Below are positions 37,139-49,100 of a stretch of DNA of 64,000 bases, in pieces (position 1 is the stretch's first letter; the number at the start of each line of letters is the position of its first letter). The DNA is from Glycine soja. Its lineage: Eukaryota; Streptophyta; Magnoliopsida; Fabales; Fabaceae. The notes under the pieces were generated by a model. The model worked only from the letters and a program-made list of their open reading frames with translations. It was not told the origin of the DNA and made no database searches. Position numbers and translations under genes: made by a program. The stretch lies in contig NC_041019.1 of NCBI RefSeq assembly GCF_004193775.1, positions 53,233,928 through 53,297,927 of the forward strand, read 5' to 3'.

Positions 37139-40100
37139 TTACTGCAGAGGTTTTGCACCACCACCAGTCTCCTCCACATTGACAGGAGTATTTGAGCCGC
37201 TCCTTCTAGAACTACCTTGCCCAGTGATTGTCCTTCCCATGAACTTTCCTGCTCTGCTCAGTCCACTACCAACAGCACCAAGACCACTGCCGACAAAACC
37301 AACTCCGGCACCGATGCCACTGCCAACAAGACCGGCTCCAACACCAATTCCACTGCCAACAAGTCCAGCTCCCGCACCAATTCCAGTCCCCACAAGTCCA
37401 GCTCCCGCACCAATTCCAGTCCCCACAAGTCCAGCACCAGTAGCAACACCAGTACCAACCATTCCAACACCGGACCCAACTGCCGAGGCTGCTCCATCTA
37501 GCGCATCCATTGTAGTTCCTATAACTCCCTCTTCTTTAAGTTTCTTCCTTTCTTCTAGTATATTTTTCTCTGCTTCTAGTGCAACCAACTGTTCTTCCTT
37601 GTTAAATTGGTGATAAAAGATCTAAAATTCCAATGAGATTAAGACTTTTAATCCAGTGAAATTGTAGAGGGAAAGAAAGCGGGGGTGGGGGGGGGGGGGG
37701 GGGGGGTACTCAATTTACATCTATTAATCATAGCCAAATGCAAACAAATCAATGCATGTCTATTTATACCTTTATGGTTATGGTTCCTCGATCCTTCTTG
37801 TCTTTCACTTTCAGTGTATCAAGTGATGACAGCAGCCTCAATTCAAACTCCTTTTCAGTTTCTGGTTCCAAGTCATTAAGTGGCAATTTTACTATTCCCA
37901 ATCGCTTATCTTGCCCAATGTCTTTATCAAAAACCTATTTCCAGATCCATGAATGAAAAATCATTTATGATAGTTTTATTAAATCAATCATGGCACACAA
38001 ACAATTTAATAAGGATTGTGCAGTTAGAAGGAGAAAATTTGAAGATTTCAAACTAAAATACTAACAGGTGTAGGCTGAAAACAGATTATAAACCTTCAGG
38101 GGGAGAAGATAAAGTATCAACTAGACAGAGTTGGCTACATATATCACACATGTCCAGTGTTATGTCAAAAAAAAAAAAGAGTTAAGGAGAGGCCAATTAG
38201 ACCAAAGTCCTTTTAAATAGTTCACTTTGAGTTATTCATGATCTTATACCTCTAACTTCTGGGCTATCCTCCATCTAAACAACTACTCACAATGGGACAT
38301 CTACAAGTCTTACTTGCACATGGCCAAACCTTTATTAAGTGTAATTCTAATATTCTACCATTCTTTTTTCTTTCATGGGTGCTACTCCTACTTTCTCTTA
38401 TTTTTTATTGCAAGTCCATTCACTCCTTGAAACATTCTTATCTTTACAACACTTAGCTTATGAAGGTTTGAAAGTAGCTGTATAATATTCCTTTAAGCTT
38501 AAGCAGCACCTTTTGATAAAAAAATAACACCAGAAGCATTCCACCATTTCATTCACCTAGCAAGAATCCTCTTGCCTCAATCTGTTCATCACTTTGTATA
38601 TGTAAATTTTTAATATCACAATCAGGTCGTATCATGGTCAGTTTGCAAGCATCTCAACTAATGATAAAATAAATAACAGTTATAACAGAATGAGTGACAC
38701 AAAAGAAAGTTAGTTGTGCAAAACCTCGACAATGAGTGACTGGGTCTCCTTGTCCTCCGCAATCAAGTCAAATACCTCATTCCAAACAGGATTCAAGTTG
38801 TTATCAATAACCTTTGTTTTAACCTTAAACAGTGGTCGAATATACAACACTGCATAAGGATCAGACTTCCCAATCATTTCCATATTCTTTAGGTCATTCG
38901 CTTTAATTACAGTTGCTCTAAGTGTTCCCTGGGGTTTAAGCTCCAGTTCACTGCAAAAAAACAAAGGTGCTTAAGCAGTGTAAAGTATTTGAGCATCACC
39001 ATTTAAATTGGCATGTTCCTAAATACCAATTTGTTTTACTTTTTCAAGGGGGAGAGGAAACAAAATAAAACAGAAGCTCATTCCTTGAGGAATATTCCTA
39101 CAGCAATTTCAAACAATTTGAAAAACTGTTTATCAGATATATTAGTCAACCACATGTTTTGATCTGCATGCAGATAGAAATATAATACAGGAAAAAAAAA
39201 GAAAAAAATAAACTTCCATAAGATTCACATTACCTAGTATCAACAGGTATGCCCCCAAGAGGAACAACAATCCTATGAGGCCATTGGAGCGTATCGGTAA
39301 CGATTGTGTTCACCATATCCTATTGGAAATTGCCGAAAGAGTGTATTATAAGTATTAGTTCAAAATCAGTAAAAGGTGATAGGGGCAAGTTCATAAAATA
39401 GAACTTACATCAATCATATCTGAAATTCCAGGAAGTGCCGTCAAACTTCCACCAACAGCCTTCAAAGTGTAATCAATTCTAGGCTTTGGCTGATTAGATG
39501 TTAATGAAAAAGTCAGTGAAAATATCTCAATTATCATGTAGTAGCAAAGTTGTCTAACTCGAGAGTTTACGTAAACTCGTAGAACTTTCATAAACTACTA
39601 GTAGAGTTGACTTGTAAACTTGTAAGAGTTTACATAATAGAAAAAATAATATTAAAAAACCTATTAATGACATATACATTTAACAAAATACTCTTAATAC
39701 AACAATAATTTAACATTTTAACTTCATAATAAAGTCAAATAGCAAATCACAATAATAAGTGTAACAGTACATTAGTACTAAATAAGATCAAAATACATAA
39801 ATGACCAAATTATATATAAGTTCATTTTAAAGTGAGAACATTTTTAAAAAGAGTTAATTTCTTCAAATCACGAGTCATGGTAAAATATTATCATTGTGGG
39901 GTCTATGGGGGTAAAAATTATAGTTGATTTCAAACTCGTTAACTCGCTAACTTACTTGAGAGTTTATGCGAGTTTACTGAATTTACCCAAAAAAGAGTTT
40001 ATTAGAGTTAACTCATTTTAACTACGTAGACTTGTAAAACTGTAAGAGTTAACTTGAGGGTTAGATAACCATGTGTAGTAGGCAATGCTGATAAAAGTAG

Positions 40101-43100
40101 TCCAAGAATTCAATTCGAATATTGACTTAGGTTGACAAATTAAACACCTAAACTATAAACAATCATCACGCTATGATAAGTTGGTAAGACCACTGAAGCT
40201 GATAGTCAATGTGATAAACATATATGTTTAATATGAAGGGATCCATTATCTGCATTTTTCAGATTTTTGTTTAACCAACTAAACTGAATGTTACATCTCA
40301 TCAAATGAAAGCATGCATATCCAACTTCAAGTCAATGGTCTATTCAAATAATTCAATTTTTTTGCTTGATTTGCAGGAGAGCACAAAATGAGAGATTGTG
40401 AAACACTGGAACTTAAGTGCATCATCATCTCCCCCCCCCCCCCCCCCCCCCCTCCTTCATTTTTCCATCTCAAAAGTTACCTCGGCAAGTAGGGCAACAA
40501 CAACAGCAGAAATGCAGGGAATCTCGTCAGCAAGTTGGAATATAACACGGATAATGGTGAAAACCTGGAGATCCTTCAACTGAGCAAAAAACAATAGCAC
40601 TCCAAATTATGAAAAATTCTTATAGGAATGTGAAATTCAACATTGAAAAACACTGGTGAGTCTAACCTGAATAGGGATTGACGCAACAAGTGCTTCAACA
40701 GCCAAAACAATATTGGGATCACCACCCCAACGGAAATCAATGTCCATTATGATTTGACCTTTGTTAAGACTCTGAACACGAATACCTGCATAGAAGAAGA
40801 AAATATGCAAGTATTAATTCTTGATATATGAAAACAATTCAACAGAAAAATTAACAAAGGGAGAAGCAATAAGGGTGGTAAAAAATTTGCAATTCATAAC
40901 ATTTTGTTTGATCTTACTGAATATTATCAACATGTATTGGAGTATTATAAGGAGCTGCAGTTATTCAACTGCAGTCTCCACTAGCTTCTAGTGGAAGCTA
41001 GTTAGTTACTTAGTAGAAGCTACTCAGTTGTAAGTAGTTAGTTAGTTGTTAGCCAATTCTGTTAGAGACTAACAGCATTGTCTATATATACTGTTTGTAA
41101 ACCTGAAGTTCTTCGAGTCAATAAATGATATTTTATTTCTTCATTCTCTCTCTCTCACTCTCTCAATTCTCTTCGTCTAGAAACTCTATGATGGCATCAG
41201 AGCATTGCAATGATGGCGTTATAGGTGAGAGGCAGTGAATCATAAACAGTCTTGCTAGCCACCATTTCCAGTTTATTGTGAAAAGTGTGGGCTGATCCTT
41301 CTTCAACAATACTGCTCACCCTTTCTTTACTCGAAGTATGTTCAAATGCAACATAATCTTCTTTCTTGCCATGGACATTACATCCCTCACATTGGCATCC
41401 ACTAGAGCATCCAACATTAGCCTGATAACATTCACAATATTTTTTCAGACACATTGACCTTTTGTAATTGCAACCGCTTTTGTGCCTTGCCGATGATGGC
41501 GTTGTCAGATTTTCATCGTCCATATTTGAAGAAATATCAGTGGTAGGCTGAACAATCTTGGGAGCAAATGCAATTGGATTATGGGATTCAATTTGTTGTT
41601 TAGTCTCAACAATTGTCTCTGCATATTTTGGTCCATTTAAGCAGCCTTGGCAAGCACAAGGGTTGGTACAGTACGTTCTAGTAGCAAAACAATCACAGTA
41701 ACACGACCTACTTGCTCAGCGAGTCAGAACCGCCCAGCCCAAACAAGCCACTTAGTGCAAGAAGTTACATTAGAAGACAGCTGTCATGAGCAAGCGCGCA
41801 TCCTGTGCTTAGCTTATGACCACTTGATTCAACTGGACATGTGCGCTCAGCGCAAGTATCACACTAAGCGCACAAGAAAGTTCTGATTGAACAATCAATT
41901 GGTGAAACATATAAAAAGAAAGGAAACAATTGTTTCCTTGAGAACAAAGAAACCAATAAGAAGCAGAGGAACAAGGAAGCAAAGAAGCCATTGTTGAAGG
42001 AAATCAATTCCTGAGCTCTGGCTGATTTGTTTAAATCCATTTCTCTTCCATTTTCTTCCCTTGCATCCCACTTTTATATTTGTAAGTCTCTCATGACAAT
42101 GAGAGACTAAAACCACCTGTTGTTGGGAGCTCTGCAAACTGAACTCTCTTTGATGTAATGATTTTAAACTATCTATTAATATGATATTGATATTATTGTT
42201 CATCTTTGTGTTCATTCACATGCTTGTGATCTGATCATCTCTTTCCATGTACTGCTTTAGGATATAGATATTGAAAAATGTTTATATGTTAAGAACTTGG
42301 GAAGAACATCTAGGTAATCCATGTTTAGGGATAGAATGGTATTGTCTAGTCTTTTTTTTTTGCTCAGCAAAAATAAATATATCATTAATAATAAATAGTA
42401 CCAGAGGTACTAGGGATACATATATAGGAGTAGATATATAGCTGGTTCACGTGTATACATAGACCCAAGCTAATATGTATGAAAATTCATAATTACAGCA
42501 TCACCCTTCCCCTCCTAGTTACTGAATGTTTCCTTTATGTTAGAAGACCATTGGTTGAAGTGTATGGCAAAGTCCTTCTCCATGGATTTGACCCACATCC
42601 AGAGTACGAGAATTGCTTCATCCAATATTTTACTTCCATCAAACGAATGATTTTGGAAAACTATTTTATTTCTGTGATTCCAGATTGTCCATGTTAGGGC
42701 AATCCACCAGCATTTTCATCTTGTAAGCAGCTTTCCTTCCGCTGTCCCTGCTGAATGCTGCAGGTAGTGGTCACTAGGGTTTTGCAGCAATGTTGTTGCC
42801 AGGTTGACCCAGGAGAACGACTCCCACCATAGAGGTAGGGACTTGCTGCAGCTGAAAAATAAATGAGCAGCCTTCTCTTCCTGCAATCCACATAGTGGGC
42901 ACATCGAGTCATTTACCATCACTTGCCGTCTTCTAAGGTTCATCCTTGTTGGTAGTCTATTCATGATTAGCCTCCATGCAAACATAGCCACTTTACTTGA
43001 GATTTTTAGCTTCCATAGGTCCGTGAAATCAGAGTCATGGTCTGCCCCCGTTAGCTCTCTCCTTATTAGGTCATACCCACTTTTTGTTGAGTAGCTCCCG

Positions 43101-46100
43101 CTTTGATCATGCTTCCATATCCAGGTATCTTCCCTATGAGGCTGAACTTGCTGCTTTGAAATATCCCCAATAAAAATGTCCGCCATTTCTACTTCGGAGT
43201 CAAATAGATCCCTCCTCCAAGTGAGCTTCCATTCCCATCCACTGTTGTTGATGCACCCCATTTGCATAATGCGCGTGTTTTGTTGGCTTGATATGAGGTA
43301 CAACCTTGGAAATTTCTCCATTAGTGGCATACCATTATCAGTCCAAGGATCCTCCCAGAATCTAAACTTTTCACCTCCACCCACCTTCCAAGCGGTTTCC
43401 CGTTTGATTACTAGGTTCTGCTGCTGCTGATGAAGTGAAACCAAATCCTTCCACCATTTGGATTAATGATTTTCTCTTATGCCTTCCTCCAATGCCCTCC
43501 ATCCACCATACTTTGAGTTGATTACTTTTGCCCATAGCTCCTCCTGTTTGTGAAAGAGGTCCCAATGCCATTTCGCCATCAAAGCTGAATTAAATATCTT
43601 GATGTCTTTAATTTCGAGGCCACCTTTGTCTTTTGGTTGACATACTATCTTCCAATTGACCCACGCAATCTTCCTATGCTCTGATCCTCCTCCCCAAAGA
43701 AATCTTCTCTGAATGGCTTCCAATTTAGCTATTATTTTTTAAGGCACCCTGAAAAAAGAGAAAAAATAAATAGGAATTGCTGTTAGGACTGCATTTATGA
43801 GTCACTCTCCCCCCAAAGGATATGTGTCTGTGTTTTCAATTGGCTAGTTTTCTCTCACACTTTCTGATCAGAGGATCCCAAAGCTCACTACATCTTGGGT
43901 TATCCCCAACGGGGATACCCAGGTATGTGAAAGGCAAGGACAAGATTCTACAATTCAGGTAATCAGCCGCCTCAATGCACCATTGCTCATCCTTCCCAAT
44001 TGTCCCAAAGCTGCTCTTAGCCAAATTTATCTTTAGTCCAGAACACATCTCAAAACTTCTCAAAATGGATTTAATTGTCTTCACATTCTGCATTGTTGCC
44101 TCCCCATAAAATATGGTATCATCTGCGTACTGTAATATGTTGACAGGTGTATTATTTCTCCCCACAAGGAAGCTGCTGAATATACTCTTATCTAGTGCTT
44201 CTCTCATCAGTCCAGTTAAACCTTCAGCAGCTATGTTGAATAGAAGAGGCGCTAGTGAGTCTCCTTGCCTTATTCCTCTGTGTGGTATGAATTCACTTGT
44301 GGGGCTACCATTGACCAAGATAGAAATTGAGGCAGATGTGAGCAACCCTCTATCCAACACATCCATCTAGGGCAGAATCCAAGTCTCTTCATCATATATG
44401 ATAGAAAAGCCCATGAAACTGAATCATATGCTCTTTCATAGTCCACTTTGAATACCAAACATGGCTTACATTGCCTCTTTGCTTCCTCCACTGTCTCATT
44501 AGCTATCAACACACTGTGCAACAAGTGTCTTCCACTTATAAATGCAGACTGTCTCTCATCAATTATGCCTGGTAATACCTTCTTCAATCTATTCGCCAGG
44601 AGCTTTGCCACAATCTTATAAATACTACCTATTAGTGAGATAGGTCTATATTCATTAAGATTTTGTGGGTCTTTCACCTTTGGGATGAGGGCGATGAATG
44701 ATGTGTTGCTGCCCCTCGGGAATATCCCATTTGCATGGAATTCATGAATGAAACGGTTGATGTCAGGCTTTAGAACCTCCCAGAACTGTTTGATGAACTT
44801 AAAATTTAAGCCATCTGGTCCAGGACTTTTTTCACTTCCGCAATCCCATACTGCCGCCCTTATTTCTTCACCAATGAAAGCTCCCACCAGCAAGTCATTT
44901 TGGTGCTGACTAATGCCACGGAATCTGACTCCATCTAGGACTGGTCTGCTGTGATCAGATTCACAGAATTTGTTGCTGAAGAAGCGGAGGACCTCTTCTT
45001 TCACTGTTGTGGGGTCATTGTTCCAAGCGTCTTCAATATGTATTCCTTTGACTGCAGTGTTTAATCTTCTAGAATTCATCAACAAGTGGAAATAGCGTGA
45101 ATTGCAGTCCCACTCTAATTGCAGTCCCCCTCTTACATGTTTCTTGCTTCGTAATTAATTCATTTTAGTATACTTGTAGTTTATCAATGAACCAGATTCG
45201 ATTTGAATCACTAATTGTATAACTCTAAGTACAAGCATAATCCCTATGGAATTCAATACTCAATCTTACCATTTTAATACTACTTGTACAATTTGGTACG
45301 CTTGTCAAGGAGTCAATAACATGACAGAACTAAAATATTTAGATTTATCCTAAAACCGCACACAACTCCATCTTTTATCTATCCATTTCATTATGCTTGA
45401 TTCAAGACATGTTAAATCTTGAATCTCACAATAATTGCTTTCCCTGATTTGGAAAAGATATAATAGACTGGACTGTATTACTTTTAGATATAAATTTTTG
45501 CTGGGTGTGACAGATTAAAATGATTTTTTTAAATGCTCTTACAAGTTTTCAACATGGCCCTAAGTCCCTGAAGCAGATCTAGACATGGATTGGTGCGTAC
45601 AAGTTACATGCTAGAGCACGAAGCAAGTCTAAAATGAACGGAAATAAGAGTTGATGGTCAAATGTATTTCTTCAGAAAAGACTGAGGTTTCTTCATATTA
45701 TGGACTGCAATTAATGATGGGATTTTGTTTTTACTCATGGAAGTTTTGGTAATAGTTGAGGATTGGTTTTTTTTCGTGTTATATGTTTACACAGATTCCT
45801 CTGCAAAACATGACAAAGAAATGCTGAAAATTTTATCTTCAATTATTATTATATTTTGCTAAAAGAACATATTAAAACAAAAAAATAAGAATGTACTTCA
45901 GGCGGAAGAATATTGAAAAAGAGAGAGGAAAGCAATAAGCCAATGTGGCTAAAAAATGCACCAAAACTGGCCAATCTCTTTGAATATTAGTTATAAAATT
46001 TACTCATGAGAAGAGAGATCCAAAGAAAAGCCACAAATAAACATAATCCCATAGCATAGCCAGACCAAAGGGATGCACGATAAAATGAAGGCATCCCTCT

Positions 46101-49100
46101 CCAACCAATTGAGACACATAAGAAATAAAAGGATAAGAGACAAAAAGTATTGGGCATAAGGATTCCCAACGCACAAAACAACAGTTAATCATAGAACATA
46201 AACAGGGAAAAAATAAAACCAAAATGGACATAAAAAATTTGGATAACCTGCTTTTAGATAAAGTCTCAGAAAATTGTTACATATGAAGCAGCCTAAAAGA
46301 AATGTTGTCAAAATTGAATGACAAATCAACCTCAGCTGAATTTATACATTTAAGTGCAGTATTAATTTAGCAGGGGAAAAAACGAAGAGGATTATATAGA
46401 TCAATACCTTCAATTTTTGGAGCAACATTTCCAAGGGACAGCTTGCTGAACTTCAAGGAAGAAATTCCAGCTGGTCTGTACTCTTCCAATATCGGTTCAA
46501 CAGATTCTCTAATCACCAATGTTGCTGCCTAAAAGTAAACATAACCCAAATCAAGATAAAGTCAGCAATTTAAGCAATGCAGGAATACTCTTCTGAAGCA
46601 CAGATTTGCAAGAAAACCAAAAAAGAAAGGTCTCCTAGAGCCTAAGGAAAGAAAGATGCACGTTGCAGAGAACAGGCACATTTTTTTTTTTTTGCATATA
46701 TAGAAAAAATGTGTTGTTCTCTCCAGACATAAGGATTAGATTTCAGGTTCTTATCACAGAAACAGCCTCTCAACTCAGGGTAAAGCTGCATACATCTAAT
46801 CTTCCCCAGATCTCAAAATGGTGAGAATTAAATTAATTGAGGGAAAGGAGGAGAAATACAACTAAAAGGTGTGATTCAGGACAAGTAGGCTGATCATAAC
46901 CATATATTACAGTAATGTTCATATCACCTCAGTATGTGGTTATAATTGATGAGAATAAACATGACAAAATGAAGGAATGGGTTATCAGAAACAGCAATCT
47001 GATAGGTACTGGTTGAAGGAATTTAGTGTCTCCCCGTAATCATCAGATCCAACATACTCTCTTTTCCTCCTTCAAACTGAACAACTACTGGGGTGTTAGA
47101 ACTAGGAAACAATATTGTATCATACCATAATAAATAAATAAATCTAATCAAAATTACAATTAAAAATATTGTGTGAAAAAAATAACATACTACAGAAATA
47201 AGGGAAACATCAAGAGACATAACATAGAAAGTTTAGTAAAAAATTCAACAAACAACACCTCACAATTGTTGTAGAATATCAGACAAACATATAACATGTG
47301 TGAAAGTTTACTCACATCTGCCACAAATGGCCAAAGTTTGGACAGCTGCTTGTTTAGCCATTTCACCTGAAAAGGCATGCAAGGAAGGTCATACACAGAG
47401 CACATGCACAGTAATCAATTGGGAAACAAGAGACAATGTTTCTATATTTTGAATTTGCAGCTGCATTTGATGCTTTGCCAATAATATATACGGATTAACT
47501 GGAATAATAGGAGAGCTGTGTCAAATCACTTCTGTAGAAAGCTAAGTAATCACAATAACGGACAGGACTCTCACCTGCTCATATACAGGAAAAGATATCC
47601 ATTCAGGAAAATTATCCCCACAAATTTTCTTTAAATCATCTCTGTTAAGGGACCCAAGGAGCTTAATGTCAACTGCCTGTAAAGAAAAATGAAGAATGTT
47701 AAGATAAGGAAAATAAAATAATATATATATATATATATATATCTTTACAGGTTAATACACTTTTTTTTGTTAAATATAAACGTGTTCAGTCCAGAAGTGC
47801 CCTTGAGTCTTGTTAGTGCTGCAGTGCACAGGATACAGACATATGACTGATAAACTTGTAACTCATAACAGAGATAACAGTGTCAAATGTTATTAGCAAA
47901 GGTTCCTGGTTTAAATGTTATTCGTAATAGACCACTGCGCTGTTTCACACAGACTTACATCTATGCACTTATAGATGTGTACTTCATCTAACTACAGACT
48001 GACAATTCCAGACCAAGATATATTTCTTGTTTCAAAATTAATATGCCACTCCGATTATGGCAATGGAAATTCTAAATTCATTTTATCATTCCTCAATGCA
48101 GGATTCAGAAAAGGAAAGAAAACATAAGATGACACACAAAACACATGCACCCACCAGACATATGTATTATTCAAAAAAGGAAAGTTACTTGGTTTGAACT
48201 TTGAACATAACGATAAGTTGATCAATTTGAAAGTATCTGCGTCCTGATTTTACAATTTTCCCTCTTTACACTTTGTTACTCATTGGCGAGTGTAATTTTT
48301 CAGTTTAAATCATATGTAGGCTCTATTGGATTGTGGAACAGCGGAATGCAAAGGGAACCAGGGGGATGGAAAATATTCCTGTGTTTGGATGCAACTTTGG
48401 CCAGGGGGTGGAAACCCAAAACTGGAATGGTTCTTGCCTTTTCAAGAAACTCTTAATGATCTTCCAAGATTTTCTTTCAAAAATTCAAAGACTCAGCTCA
48501 CTGATTGATTGCATCTTTCAAATTCATCAACTGCTCTTCAACGTTGCCCAGCACAATGAAATTAAAAAAAAAAAAAGTGCACCAATAGGTTATCGTTAGC
48601 CATTCCATGAACCCCTTAAAGATCTTCCAGATTTTCATTTAAATATTCAAAGATTTCACTCACTGATCCATTGATCATCAACTTTTCTTAATTCATCAAC
48701 TTTTCTTCAACATTGCCCAGTACAATGAAATCCATAATTTTTCTTCAGTAGTGTTGACGAAACCCAATCCTTGGTGATTTAATCGTGGGCGATTTCCATC
48801 TCAACAAAAGAAATTAGGCAAATTCCAACAACTTTCCCAAACTGTACAAAAATTAGCTACAAAAATTATGCATGTCGTTAGCCAAAGCGACTTCTTCAGT
48901 AGTGTTGACGGTGTCAAGTCAAAGCCTTGCATGGTACATCGGAAGAAGACGACAGTAGTCGTCGCCTGCTGCAAATAAGTTGGCAGAGGCAAAGATCATA
49001 TTCCTTTGCCGTGACCACTTCACCGGCGTTGACATGCACTACACCAGATAGATCTATGCTGTTACAAAGGCTCTGTAATGCGTGGGTCGTAGGAAACAGG

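Noticed and set aside
37179..37613. A Pro-rich 144-codon plus-strand frame and two other long frames in the same place
   Set aside because: They are antisense shadows of the Gly-rich repeat in the last SYT5-like exon.
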